A DNA stretch of 56,164 bases from JBFHFS01 sp041583495 (GTDB taxonomy: Bacteria > Bacteroidota > Bacteroidia > Bacteroidales > Marinilabiliaceae), in contig JBFHFS010000035.1 in NCBI GenBank assembly GCA_041583495.1, forward strand, positions 1 to 56,164. Reading direction: 5' to 3'. Below the pieces are notes generated by a model. That model was not told the origin of the DNA and made no database searches. It saw only the letters and a list, made by a program, of their open reading frames with translations. This document shows, in pieces, positions 1-8,918 of this stretch. Every line of letters starts with the position of its first letter. Within the stretch, counting starts at the first letter, position 1. The position numbers were made by a program, and so were the translations under genes.

Positions 1-213
1 AACGAATTGGCGTATTTTATCAACGAAAAATGGGAGAATACTCCTTTCCATCAGCCCCTTGCATTAAATGAGCGTGCCTTTGTCGGGTCTGTTTTTAATC
101 CGGGGGGTGTTTATCAGGATGGGTTAGTTGTTCGCTGGCTTAAAATGTGTGGAATCGTGTTGGTAGCGATGCCATATCATATTCAGGTCCTTCAGCCTTT
201 TGCATCCAGATAA
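1..213 (+). CDS. Possible 3' end of an unidentified gene
   Basis: The frame is open from the first base of the window to a TAA at 211-213, so this could be the last 70 codons of a gene starting upstream; within the window the only early start is a TTG at 7. The product ends in the residues PYHIQVLQPFASR and carries a hydrophobic stretch (CGIVLVAM). I recognise no family. The stop is followed by a small hairpin-like motif (AACCC and GGGTT arms, about 211-224). It may equally be decayed DNA. Confidence 0.3.
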   Translation, partial: NELAYFINEKWENTPFHQPLALNERAFVGSVFNPGGVYQDGLVVRWLKMCGIVLVAMPYHIQVLQPFASR

Positions 214-593
214 CCCGGAAGGGTTGAGTTTATAACCCTATTAAAGGACATAATTTAAACAGTCTTTTTGTAGAGAAGGATTTTATTGAAATAATACAAG
301 CAAATAAAAAGAAACAAATTTTTGTTCGAACAGATAAATTTGAGAAATTAGTACAAGAAAAAATAACCCTGGCATAACGGTAGTAGGGAGGCCTGGGCAT
401 CACAGAATATGGTAACTTTGGCTTTTCCCCGAGGCTCCTTCAGGCTGACAAACCCACAACGGGTGGAAAGCTTAGGTTGCCACATTCAGCCAACGGTAGT
501 GTAAACTTCCATAATGCAAAACGGATGAATTCGGAAAAAGGTATTCGGGTAGCGTAAACACAATAGATTCTGATAACTCATAAAACATTGGTA
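214..593. other. Intergenic stretch with possible decayed coding sequence
   Basis: No convincing gene. An open frame without any start codon (about 230-377) would encode a short charged peptide with the residues VEKDFIEIIQANKKK and then a TAA. It looks like a relic or chance. The part from 370 to 540 is GC-richer than its surroundings and has several short complementary words (ACCC and GGGT around 450-465), but I could not fold it into a known RNA family. No Bacteroidota-type -7 box is visible ahead of the gene at 594. Confidence 0.35.
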
Positions 594-2150
594 ATGAAAA
601 AAATATTAATGGGTCTCTTCCTTTTGATTTCCGTTGGGGTATTTGGACAAAAGGATGAATTTCGGGTGAGTAGTGCAGAGGAGAGTTTGGGGAAAAACCT
701 ATTAACCGGCTCCGACATAAAAGGTATTCGGTACGATTTCCCCGAAAGAATTCATAAAACCTTTCTGGATACCACCTCCGGTTTGCTGACGGTTCAATTG
801 CGGGGCCTGCGAAAGGAGAAGTGGCTAAACAATAAGGGCAATATATTACAATACGACTTGCTGAACAACACCCTCTTATGGAGTAAAAAAATTATGTATC
901 AGGTCAGTAGCCTGCAACAATTTAGTAATACCATGATTTTTACCCGGGCCAACAAGAGTTACTGCCTGGACATAAGAACGGGGGAGGAGCTGTGGGAGGT
1001 GAAAAATAACATCTATCACGTCGACCCCATGGATAATATTGGAATAGGTTACCGCTTTAAAACCGCCACGGGGTATACGAACCAGCTGGAAGGCATTGAT
1101 TTATCAACAGGGAATGTACTTTGGGAGAAGGAGTTAAACAGGGAGTATGGCTGGAATCAGGTATTCTACACCAACGATTCCACCTTGATGGTTGTGGCAG
1201 CAGGCTTACATGCCCTAAATATTTTTAGCGGACAGGGATGGGACTATAATACCATAACCGGGAAGAAGGATTATACCACAACGGTGGCGGCAAATGCAGC
1301 AGGGGTGGCACTGGGTTTGCTCACGGGAACTTTTGTTACCTCTACCGGACATGATTTGGTAAGAGAGGTTGTGTCGAATGTTTTGGTGGATAGTGCATTT
1401 CTCTATTTCTCATCGAAGGAACAATTGGCAAAAATTGATAAACAAAATGGAGAGCTGCTCTGGAAATATCCCTTCCCTAAGGATGTCCCCAGTAAGTCAG
1501 CCATCTTTATGAACGATAGTGCCCTTTTTATGATCAATAAAGGGTACGCCTTCATGGGTAACAGAACCCTGGATTTTGGCAAGCCATTTATTGCCGCATT
1601 TGATAAACTATCGGGCCAACAGGTATACTTCTCATTTATTGATGAGACAGGAGGCCCCATCCTGGGGTTTAAGCTAATAAACCAGCAACTCTTTTTAGTA
1701 TTCAAAAATAAAATTGCCCAGTATTCACAGGCAACAGGAGACAGGATTCGGGAGAAAGCGTTTCCCGATCAGGACTTTGGAGACTTTAGATATTTTGTGG
1801 GTGATCAGGCTTTTATTACCAACCCCACGGGTGATTTGGTTAATCTTAATCAATCGGATACCACCAAATTGTTTGTTTATACAACACAAGGCAAAACCTT
1901 AGCCCTCGACCATGAGCTTAACGTTTCCGATACCATAGACTATGAGGATCTGAGCATCTACTATTTACGCACAAAGGATTTCAAATTTATTGAAAAGGAT
2001 AAGCACACCTTAATCGTTGATAACGAAGGGAAAAGTGTGGCTGAGGTGGAAGTAACTTCAGACGCTTTTTTGATTGGTGAAACGCTTTATGACAAGAGCG
2101 ACAACAGTTTCTTTGTTATTGATTTAAAGGATATTTTGAAGAAGGAATAA
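594..2150 (+). CDS. Secreted PQQ-like beta-propeller repeat protein
   Basis: The 518-residue product opens with a signal peptide (MKKILMGLFLLISVGVFGQ). Repeats typical of PQQ/quinoprotein-like propellers follow: blade edges of the form D-x-x-T/N-G-x-x-L/V-W recur (TGEELWEV, TGNVLWEKEL, NGELLWKYPF, SGQQVYF). A glycine/alanine-rich hydrophobic insert lies near residues 225-250. Such proteins are usually periplasmic or outer-membrane scaffolds or binding proteins; nothing here shows PQQ binding or dehydrogenase activity, so the role is unknown. ATG at 594 is chosen because the signal peptide starts there; a TTG two codons earlier is possible. It stands alone with no obvious operon partner. Confidence 0.8.
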   Translation: MKKILMGLFLLISVGVFGQKDEFRVSSAEESLGKNLLTGSDIKGIRYDFPERIHKTFLDTTSGLLTVQLRGLRKEKWLNNKGNILQYDLLNNTLLWSKKIMYQVSSLQQFSNTMIFTRANKSYCLDIRTGEELWEVKNNIYHVDPMDNIGIGYRFKTATGYTNQLEGIDLSTGNVLWEKELNREYGWNQVFYTNDSTLMVVAAGLHALNIFSGQGWDYNTITGKKDYTTTVAANAAGVALGLLTGTFVTSTGHDLVREVVSNVLVDSAFLYFSSKEQLAKIDKQNGELLWKYPFPKDVPSKSAIFMNDSALFMINKGYAFMGNRTLDFGKPFIAAFDKLSGQQVYFSFIDETGGPILGFKLINQQLFLVFKNKIAQYSQATGDRIREKAFPDQDFGDFRYFVGDQAFITNPTGDLVNLNQSDTTKLFVYTTQGKTLALDHELNVSDTIDYEDLSIYYLRTKDFKFIEKDKHTLIVDNEGKSVAEVEVTSDAFLIGETLYDKSDNSFFVIDLKDILKKE

Positions 2151-2642
2151 ATCGCCTTTTTGAGCAGTCGGGAATGGAGGCGCTGACTGATAGCTATTTT
2201 TATTTCGGTTATCCTATCATTCTTCATCGTTAGCTATTACAGTCCTGTTTTCAACGTTTTCAAAATAAATAAAGTCACAGGATTTGAAGCTATTTTGGTG
2301 CGCTGTTTGGTAAGGCTTTTAGCCATTACCCTGTTGGAGTTTCTTCAAAATTGGATTTAAGAATTTTTTCTGAGGGAGTACAAGCGGGTCATGGCCGTTA
2401 CTTAAGATCCTCACCTTAAGAACCCCTGAGCGGAGAGTCAAAAGGTCAAATGAGGGTGCTAACGGTAACCCAAGGTTGAGAAGGAGAGTGTTAAAGAGCT
2501 GTTTAACCATTTTAACCACCAGAAAAAGGGGTATGCCTGCTAGGTTTTATTGGCTGAAAGAATTACAGGCCTGTTTTGATTTTGCATCTGGTAAAAAACA
2601 CCGCAAACAATCTGTGTGGATGGCATGGGTGTAATTCCACAT
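2151..2642. other. Gene-poor stretch, possible relic
   Basis: No complete gene is visible. An open frame from about 2187 to a TAA at 2358-2360 on the plus strand would encode a hydrophobic peptide (AIFISVILSFFIVSYY near its start) but has no plausible start codon, so it may be a decayed membrane protein. No terminator with a clear stem and T-run is seen after the propeller gene. Confidence 0.3.
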
Positions 2643-2951
2643 TTAACGGACCTGTAAAATTCTTAGCAAATCCATTATAAGACAAGCAGATACGTTTTTG
2701 TTAGTCTCTTCACATCTTTTGGCCAAGATGCCCCCAACCTTTTGACCCAGAAAAAAAGAAAGGACTATAAAAACATAGGTAAACCAGGCAAATCCCAGGT
2801 CCGAAAAAATGCGTATGGCAATGATTACAGGTACTGGTAGATGAATGGCCAAAAACCATTGAAATGAAAATTTTGGCACCTGTGCCCGCCAGTATCCGAA
2901 GGGTATATTCAGGAAAAAAACCACCAGGCTGACAATAAATAACTTAATCAT
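2643..2951 (-). CDS. Small multi-pass membrane protein of unknown function
   Basis: The 102-residue product has about three hydrophobic segments (residues 2-20, 30-48 and 52-70), with short loops, followed by a polar C-terminus containing two cysteines (about residues 80 and 89). It begins with ATG and the codon use looks like the neighbouring genes. I do not recognise a named family, although small proteins of this shape are common hypotheticals in Bacteroidota. It is flanked by non-coding DNA on both sides. Confidence 0.6.
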   Translation of the reverse strand: MIKLFIVSLVVFFLNIPFGYWRAQVPKFSFQWFLAIHLPVPVIIAIRIFSDLGFAWFTYVFIVLSFFLGQKVGGILAKRCEETNKNVSACLIMDLLRILQVR

Positions 2952-3677
2952 TTACAAAAAAATTTAACCATTTGTGATCGGATAGTATCCTAACGAATTG
3001 ATAATGAGGAACGCATTAAGCATGTAAAATATTTGTTGAGAGAATAAATCCAAACGAATTGGAGGACAAATGTAAAGTTATTCTGTCAGATTATTCAGGA
3101 TCAGAGGGTATTAAACGCCCATATATCAAAATAGCTTCCCACTTCCTCAAAGTATTGATGGCTTTTAAATGCTTGATAAATAAGGATAAAAGGCTCTGTG
3201 TAAGTCGGGAAGTCAGGTGCCGGGATGAGGATCCATTCAGATGGTAAGGCAAGGCTTCATGCTCCCGGATTTTGGAGAGATAAAAGGAAGAAATGAGTTG
3301 GCCTAAAAACTCTTTACAAGTAAAATGTCTGATGTTGAGTTTGATACACTATTGATGGGTTGAGGTTTACCCGTCAACCTAAGGGGATTCAGCTTATTGC
3401 CTGCAAGAGTGTCCTTTAAAAGGATGGGGGTAAATATCGACCAGGTCATGCCCTTGCCGGGATAGTTGTGGTTCTGCCGGGATGTGTGGTTTTTCTTAAT
3501 CTATCTTGAGTTTTTGATGCCTCCATCGTTTTTTAAAAGGCAAGGATTTGTTGAATTTATTGCTGACTTCCAGGCAGATAAAAGCGGTTAAAGCTTGAAT
3601 TACAAGAATTATTACTTAACTTTTTGTCCGGAAAAAAAGCAGATGTTTCGAACAATATGTTTTTCAATGATGGTATT
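2952..3677. other. Long intergenic stretch
   Basis: About 725 bases without a supported gene. The word AACGAATTG occurs twice (2992 and 3052) and also at the very first base of the window; this may be chance or the remains of a short repeat. A CAAATGTA sequence at 3066-3073 is the complement of a TAnnTTTG -7 box and could drive leftward transcription toward the small membrane protein, but it lies over 110 bases from its start. Confidence 0.3.
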
Positions 3678-5060
3678 ATGAAAAAATCAGCTATCCTAAT
3701 TTTTATCGCTATTTCCTTTTTGGGATTCCAAATTGTAAAAGACAAGCAAATTAAGCCCTGGCCCAAAAATCAATGGTATTGGCAGTACAAAGGTGAACCC
3801 GTAATGTTGCTTGGGGCCAGCAGCGACGATAACCTTTTTCAGTGGCCTGAAAAAATACTGATTTCGCATCTGGATTCGATGAAAGCTGCCGGGGCAAATT
3901 ATGTTCGAAATACCATGAGCGACAGGCAAGACCGTGGATTTGAACTGTATCCTTTTGTGCAACTTGAAAATGGCAAGTATGATCTCAACCAATTAAATGA
4001 AGATTATTTCAATCGGTTTGATCTCTTTTTAAAAGAAACTGAGAAACGTGATATTATTGTTCAGATTGAGGTGTGGGACAGATTTGATTATGCCAGAAAT
4101 CCATGGTCCAGTCACCCGTTTAATCCAAAAAACAATGTTAATTATACTTCAGAAGAATCAGGATTAGCCCTTGAATATCCGGACCATCCCGGACTAAATA
4201 AGCAGCTCTTCTTTTTTTCCACTCCAAAACAACGTAACAATGAATTGTTGCTGGGATTTCAAAAAAGCAGAGTTGAAAAGATACTGGAGATAGCTTTTAA
4301 ATACAATAACGTTTTGTATTGTATGGACAATGAAACTTCAGGAGCTGAAGCTTGGGGAAAATATTGGGCCGAATTTATTTTAAAAAAAGCAAATGAGGCC
4401 GGAAAAGAAATTTATGTAACCGAAATGTGGGATGCCTGGGACTTAACATCGGAACAGCACAAACGCACTTTCGATCATCCTGAGCTTTATTCCTTCTGTG
4501 ATGTTTCGCAAAATAACCAGAAGAAAGGACAGGTGCACTGGGACAATTTCCAGTTGGTAAAACAATATTTGTCGGCCAGACCACGGCCAATGAATACGGT
4601 TAAAACTTATGGTGCCGACGGTGGCGTTCATGGGGATACAAAAGATGGAATTGAGCGTTGGTGGCGTCATGTATTGGGCGGTGCTGCCTCGGCTCGTTTT
4701 CATCGACCACCTTCAGGTCTTGGATTGTCGGAGCTTTCGGTGAATTGTGTGAAAGTTGCACGCGAAATTGAGCTTAAGGTCAATTTTTGGGATTTAACTC
4801 AGGAAAGCGAATTGCTTTCCGGGCGGGAGGAAAATGAAGCCTATGTGGCTTCGAAACCAGGCAAAACTTATGTTGTTTTTTTTACCGATGGAGGAGAAGT
4901 CGGGCTTGACTTAACCGATGTCGGGAAAGATTTTAAGCTAAAATGGTATAATATCAGAAAAGGTAAAATGGTTGTTGAAGAGAGTATTACCGGAGGAAAA
5001 ATGGTTAATCTAAAAGCCCCCGGGCAAATGGAATGGATAGCATTAATCTATTCGAAATAA
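3678..5060 (+). CDS. Secreted TIM-barrel glycoside hydrolase-like protein with C-terminal sandwich domain
   Basis: The 460-residue product has an N-terminal membrane/signal segment (MKKSAILIFIAISFLGFQ). A barrel-like catalytic region follows, with recognisable strand ends: WDRFDYA near residue 140, CMDNETSG near 215 (likely acid/base Glu) and VTEMWDAWD near 250 (second Glu candidate). The last 80 residues fit the small beta-sandwich often annotated as a putative collagen-binding domain of collagenase-like proteins (VGLDL.....KWYNIRKGK). This arrangement is known from GH140-like and DUF4038-type enzymes acting on plant or algal polysaccharides; the exact substrate cannot be read here. ATG at 3678 is chosen for the signal peptide; upstream in-frame starts at 3657 (ATG) and 3624 (TTG) would bury it. 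Confidence 0.75.
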   Translation: MKKSAILIFIAISFLGFQIVKDKQIKPWPKNQWYWQYKGEPVMLLGASSDDNLFQWPEKILISHLDSMKAAGANYVRNTMSDRQDRGFELYPFVQLENGKYDLNQLNEDYFNRFDLFLKETEKRDIIVQIEVWDRFDYARNPWSSHPFNPKNNVNYTSEESGLALEYPDHPGLNKQLFFFSTPKQRNNELLLGFQKSRVEKILEIAFKYNNVLYCMDNETSGAEAWGKYWAEFILKKANEAGKEIYVTEMWDAWDLTSEQHKRTFDHPELYSFCDVSQNNQKKGQVHWDNFQLVKQYLSARPRPMNTVKTYGADGGVHGDTKDGIERWWRHVLGGAASARFHRPPSGLGLSELSVNCVKVAREIELKVNFWDLTQESELLSGREENEAYVASKPGKTYVVFFTDGGEVGLDLTDVGKDFKLKWYNIRKGKMVVEESITGGKMVNLKAPGQMEWIALIYSK

Positions 5061-5196
5061 TGGTTGTTTACATTTCTAAATTTTAGGATTCTGGTAATTT
5101 AAGCCCTTTGCTCTGATATTTCTGGCTTATCCCTGAAAACAGAAACAATTGTTACATAGCTCTTCAAAAATTCTGTTGGTATAGAAGATAGACTGA

Positions 5197-6048
5197 TTAC
5201 AGCCGGTGGTTAAACTCTTTAATCATTTGTATAGGCGTTTTATGTGGTCTTCCGGCGGCCCTTTCAAAATCGGATGCGACATTATTAGCCCCATTTCTAA
5301 TTCCCTCGTAAATTCCACTAATGATGGTTCCTAAGAATTCGCCCAATTCATCTTTTCTCTCTAATAAGTAGTCCTCAACAGATGCAGGGCGATAAACAAG
5401 ACTTGTTCCGTAAACCTGATTTATTAGACCGGCGAGTTGTTGCTGGGTAATGGGCTCTCCAACCAAATTGTATATCTGACCGTTATGCTTATCTTCCTGT
5501 ATCATTTTCGAATAGGCATGTGCCAATTCTGATCGGCTGGTATAGGTACACTTTCCGTCGCTTGCCGAGTTGTATATTTCTCTTTTGGCCACATACTTAT
5601 CAATGTATTCCAGATCAGGTTCTATGTAGATTCCATTCCGGCCAATAACCCAATCCAACCCTGACTTTTGGACATCTTCTTCGGTTTGCCGGTTACTCTT
5701 TACAATTGGGCTAAAAGCATATTTTTCACTGGCGCCCACGATGCTGGTATAAACAATCTTTTTTACGCCATTGGCTATAGCGGCTTCAATGATGTTACGA
5801 TGCTGCTGAATTCGATTCCGGGGTTCGTCCATACTCGAAACGATCACCAGGGCCTCAATGCCTTTTAAAGCGGCATCGAAATCCTCCCGGTTGTTATAAT
5901 CCCCTTTTCGTATCTCAATGCCCAGGAATTCTGCTTTTGGGGGTGTTCGTGCTATCCCGACGATAGGGTCGGGTCCTAATTCGGTGATAAGTTGTTGGGT
6001 GATGGCTGAACCCAATTGTCCATTGGCTGCAGTTACGGCTATTTTCAT
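5197..6048 (-). CDS. NmrA-like NAD(P)-binding reductase (QorB-type SDR)
   Basis: The product is 283 residues, the usual length for NmrA/QorB-type atypical short-chain dehydrogenases. The N-terminus has a Rossmann nucleotide-binding turn with the NGQLG motif at residues 9-13 after the first beta strand. Further in are KKIVYTSIVG (about residue 95-105) and DWVIGRNGIY, which fit the family fold. Relatives reduce quinones with NAD(P)H or act as redox sensors. It lies downstream of the cytochrome-b-like gene on the same strand with a 145-base gap, so it may be co-transcribed but need not be. Confidence 0.85.
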   Translation of the reverse strand: MKIAVTAANGQLGSAITQQLITELGPDPIVGIARTPPKAEFLGIEIRKGDYNNREDFDAALKGIEALVIVSSMDEPRNRIQQHRNIIEAAIANGVKKIVYTSIVGASEKYAFSPIVKSNRQTEEDVQKSGLDWVIGRNGIYIEPDLEYIDKYVAKREIYNSASDGKCTYTSRSELAHAYSKMIQEDKHNGQIYNLVGEPITQQQLAGLINQVYGTSLVYRPASVEDYLLERKDELGEFLGTIISGIYEGIRNGANNVASDFERAAGRPHKTPIQMIKEFNHRL

Positions 6049-6193
6049 GCTTATGTGTTGAATTAAGATGAATGTCTATGATCTTAATATCCTCGTTAAT
6101 GATCCGTGTTTAGTAATTCACAGGATGTGATGCATAATCAAAAAAAAAAGGATCTGAAGAGGCTTTTCTAATGATGGCTTCGCGCTTGTAAGA

Positions 6194-6970
6194 TTATGTT
6201 CTTAGTGGAACATTTTTTTTAAACGAATGTTTGATTCTCAAAATGGCCCCCGTGATCAGTGCCGGAATGGTTATAAGTAGGGTCACCTTTACCAGGGGTA
6301 AAAAATAAGCCATCCACCTGGGAGGTAATTCATTGGATTGATCACCCCCCTCGGGATTCAATGATATCCGAAAGCCATCCGCCCATTCGGTATAGTTAAA
6401 AGCCCAGAAGAAAAGAGAAAATACCAGGCTAACGGTTATAAGGAGCAAAAGCTGCCGGGAATATTCTTTAGTGATTTGCACAATTCCGGTTAAGTGATGA
6501 AAATCGGCCTTTAACTTTAGTTTTCTGAAAGCCCCAACAATCCATCTCCAGTGCAGGGCAATATGAATTCCCAGTATCGCCATTAAGAGGGTTGCGCTTA
6601 GGGTATGCATTAGAGACCAAAACCCGTCGGGTTCAAAATGAATCCCAAAGAGGGGCAGTACCGCCTCCGATATAACGATTCCGGAAACCGTTACCACTAA
6701 CATAGCAAGGTACAATAGCCAGTTTAAAACATAATCGAACCTCGATTTGTTGGTTTCTTTTTTAAGAAATCTTGTGGAGTTTTTGGCTATCCAATCCCAA
6801 TTGATAAGTAAATGGAAAAGAAATGGAATCAGGATTAAAAAACCCGCCCATTCATGGATGGGTATGCCTGTGGTTTGCGGAACCAGGACTAAAACCATGA
6901 GAATAACAAAGAAAATATCTACGAATATTCTAACCTTAGCTGTGTTCGTTGGCATAGGACTTGACTTCAT
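6194..6970 (-). CDS. Cytochrome-b-like four-helix membrane protein (DUF4405 type)
   Basis: The product is an integral membrane protein with about six hydrophobic helices. Helix pairs carry histidines in the positions expected for b-type haem ligation: IHEWAGFLILIPFLFHLL, MHTLSATLLMAILGIHIALHW. This is the pattern of DUF4405/cytochrome b561-like domains. A soluble loop (SLNPEGGDQSNELPPR) precedes a last helix. ATG at 6970 or 6955 is preferred; extension to a TTG at 7051 would overlap the preceding gene by 23 bases and adds a segment with no homology I recognise. It probably passes electrons across the membrane for a partner not identified; the AhpD-like gene lies immediately upstream on the same strand. 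Confidence 0.7.
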   Translation of the reverse strand: MKSSPMPTNTAKVRIFVDIFFVILMVLVLVPQTTGIPIHEWAGFLILIPFLFHLLINWDWIAKNSTRFLKKETNKSRFDYVLNWLLYLAMLVVTVSGIVISEAVLPLFGIHFEPDGFWSLMHTLSATLLMAILGIHIALHWRWIVGAFRKLKLKADFHHLTGIVQITKEYSRQLLLLITVSLVFSLFFWAFNYTEWADGFRISLNPEGGDQSNELPPRWMAYFLPLVKVTLLITIPALITGAILRIKHSFKKNVPLRT

Positions 6971-7028
6971 GTGGCAGTGGTTTTCAGGATCGGCGATGTG
7001 GATGATTGGAGCCCAGGGCTTACCGAAA

Positions 7029-7670
7029 TCAATTAATTTTAAGTGTTTCAAAGGCTATCTCCGGAGATGAATTTTTCTTCGGGTTTGGTTTCTTTCCGGT
7101 CAGTTTTTCAATCCAAACCTGTACAATGGCCACGGGGATCATAATAAAAATTCCCAGGAAGATTACCATCTCAGAGCTTAATTTGCTGCCTTGCATTTTT
7201 TTGCCTCTCAAACGACTTTGCAAAGCATCTATTGAAATGCCATGAATATTCCCGACCATTATTATTCGTATGGATGCCAGAATATCGCGGGCTTTTTCCA
7301 CGCCATAGTGTGCCACCACCTTCTGGTAGGTTCCGACATCAAAGTCACCCCCCTGGTCGGCATAATGTTGGGCAAACAAAAGAGCCAGGGACTCATCGTT
7401 TCCCATATCTCCCAATTGGCCGTTAACCATTGCCCGGATCTCCTCTTCGGAAGCCCCGGCGTCGATGGCATTTTTGGTGTGAAGATAATTGCACAAACGG
7501 CAACCGTTTACCTGCGTAACGGCCAGCATTATTTTTTCGCTAAAGGCTTTACTTACCCTTCCGCTCTTCCTCGATTTTAAAATATCAGAAAAATTCCGGA
7601 CCACCAACTTAATGTGTTTGTAGAAAATTGAGGGGGTAAATATCCTGGCTTTTAATTTTTGTGTTTCCAT
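7029..7670 (-). CDS. AhpD-like (carboxymuconolactone decarboxylase family) protein with C-terminal membrane anchor
   Basis: The 213-residue product contains the complete AhpD-type active-site pattern E-x11-C-x2-C-x3-H: Glu45, Cys57, Cys60 and His64 (NGCRLCNYLH). In AhpD this relay performs peroxidase or disulfide chemistry. After the helical domain (to about residue 150) there is a hydrophobic segment (MVIFLGIFIMIPVAIVQVWI) and a basic tail, so the protein is probably tethered to the inner membrane, which is unusual for the family. ATG at 7670 is chosen; it follows a good promoter (7686-7693) at short distance. The cytochrome-b-like gene follows by about 60 bases and is likely co-transcribed. 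Confidence 0.8.
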   Translation of the reverse strand: METQKLKARIFTPSIFYKHIKLVVRNFSDILKSRKSGRVSKAFSEKIMLAVTQVNGCRLCNYLHTKNAIDAGASEEEIRAMVNGQLGDMGNDESLALLFAQHYADQGGDFDVGTYQKVVAHYGVEKARDILASIRIIMVGNIHGISIDALQSRLRGKKMQGSKLSSEMVIFLGIFIMIPVAIVQVWIEKLTGKKPNPKKNSSPEIAFETLKIN

Positions 7671-7685
7671 ATTTTTAAGTTTCAG

Positions 7686-7715
7686 CAAATGTATTGTAGA
7701 TTATTGGTGGGCAAA
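7686..7715 (-). promoter_or_regulatory. Bacteroidota-type promoter of the AhpD-like gene
   Basis: On the minus strand a TACATTTG -7 box (7686-7693, matching TAnnTTTG) lies 18 bases downstream of a TTTG -33 box (7712-7715). The -7 box is 16 bases before the ATG at 7670, which gives a very short leader. It separates this transcription unit from the DUF4249 operon upstream. Confidence 0.6.
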
Positions 7716-7809
7716 AGGTGTATGTGATACTAAGAATGGTGAATTATGGCCCATCCTTTTATTTCAGGTGGAAAAATCCAATTAATATAGGTGGTTGATT
7801 ACCTCATCC

Positions 7810-8631
7810 TTACTCTACCGTCACCTTAATGGAATCGTAGGAGACCGCCATGAAATAGCCCAACACCTCAGATCCAAAATTTGATTGGGCATTGTAGGGC
7901 GTGGAGGAGCCACCCATCCCTGAACCCGATATGTCATTTAGTTGATTGAAATAGGTATAGGAGCCCTCATCAATAGAGTACACACCAATATTCATCTTGT
8001 CGTTTTGCTCGAAATCAATCCTCATTGGTGAATATTCAACCACACTGTTGGTGGTGTAATAACTATCTTTGAGATAGATGTAATTGGTCGTTGTTAACGA
8101 ATCGTTTATTAAGAGTTTGATTAAATAGAAGTTTTCGGCTGCCGGATCATCGGTGAATTTAATAGTTAACTCATAATTATCCGTATTTTCACCCGGACGC
8201 CTACTGTCCTGCTTTTCGAAGCTCACAGATAAGATCTTTGAGGGGGCCAATAATTTGGTCTCCGCCTGATAGGTGTATCCGGCTCCTTCTATGCTAATAT
8301 TATAGTCTTCATTTTCCTTTCCCTTTAACCGTTTCCCAAAATACAAACCCTTTCCCTGGTAGGTCAATTGTTCTGAATTGCCCGATTTGTCGGATAAGAC
8401 AACAGTTGCATCTTCCAAAAATGTGGGCTCTTCAGTTGTAAAATAGTCGGTGGTGTAACTGAGTCTTATCCAGGCAGCTGAATCTTTTTCGATGAGGCCT
8501 TCAGCAACCAATTTGGGGGCCGAGCTATTTAAATCGAGATCAATGACCTCTTCACACGATACTGTAAAGAGGGAAATAAGGATAAGCCCCGGGAATGTTA
8601 GTGCTGTAAACAGTTTTATCAAGGTCTTCAT
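7810..8631 (-). CDS. DUF4249-type outer-membrane lipoprotein
   Basis: The 273-residue product has a lipoprotein signal with the lipobox cysteine at residue 26 (FTVSC) followed by EEVIDLDLN, the typical start of DUF4249 proteins. The rest is a predicted beta-rich domain (VVLSDKSGNSEQLTYQGKGLY, then a C-terminal domain with YFNQLNDI). DUF4249 proteins are found next to TonB-dependent receptors and are thought to help capture their ligand at the cell surface. Here it is the last gene of the operon TonB receptor - ferredoxin - DUF4249, with a 7-base gap to the ferredoxin gene. Ligand unknown. Confidence 0.85.
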   Translation of the reverse strand: MKTLIKLFTALTFPGLILISLFTVSCEEVIDLDLNSSAPKLVAEGLIEKDSAAWIRLSYTTDYFTTEEPTFLEDATVVLSDKSGNSEQLTYQGKGLYFGKRLKGKENEDYNISIEGAGYTYQAETKLLAPSKILSVSFEKQDSRRPGENTDNYELTIKFTDDPAAENFYLIKLLINDSLTTTNYIYLKDSYYTTNSVVEYSPMRIDFEQNDKMNIGVYSIDEGSYTYFNQLNDISGSGMGGSSTPYNAQSNFGSEVLGYFMAVSYDSIKVTVE

Positions 8632-8638
8632 TTTGTTT

Positions 8639-8914
8639 TTATAGTATGGGGGACAGTATTTTTACCGATAAATTAATGGCGTTTTCGTGACAGTGTGTAA
8701 CGCACAGGTTGCAGCCGATGCACCATTCGGGATGAACCACAAATGACTTATTTCGACCTTTGATTTTTGTTTTCAGCCGCCCCATAAAGGGAAGTTGTTT
8801 ATTTTCATCCTCTGTAATTTCGCGAATGGAAAAAACATTATTGGGACATATGAGAGAGCAAGCTGCATCTCCATCGCATTTTACTTTATTTATAATGGGA
8901 TAAACAGTGTTCAT
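8639..8914 (-). CDS. Two-cluster ferredoxin with Asp replacing a Cys in cluster I
   Basis: The 91-residue protein has two iron-sulfur motifs. The first, CDGDAACSLICP (residues 13-24), reads C-x2-D-x2-C-x3-C-P: the second cysteine of a classic motif is Asp16, as in the Pyrococcus furiosus ferredoxin, where that Asp ligates the cluster. The second, CIGCNLCVTHCH (about residues 65-76), is C-x2-C-x2-C-x3-C followed by His instead of Pro. A basic linker (RLKTKIKGRNK) separates them. It has no signal peptide, so it should be cytoplasmic, yet it sits between the TonB receptor (4-base gap) and the DUF4249 lipoprotein (7-base gap). It is an electron carrier; partner unknown. Confidence 0.85.
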   Translation of the reverse strand: MNTVYPIINKVKCDGDAACSLICPNNVFSIREITEDENKQLPFMGRLKTKIKGRNKSFVVHPEWCIGCNLCVTHCHENAINLSVKILSPIL

Positions 8915-8918
8915 CTAT

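Noticed and set aside
370..540. Group II intron end or structured RNA
   Set aside because: No domain V-like hairpin or reverse-transcriptase remnant could be identified; the short complementary words are too few.
3059..3247. Small gene encoding a 62-residue protein
   Set aside because: No start context, no family features and a composition like the surrounding spacer; probably chance.
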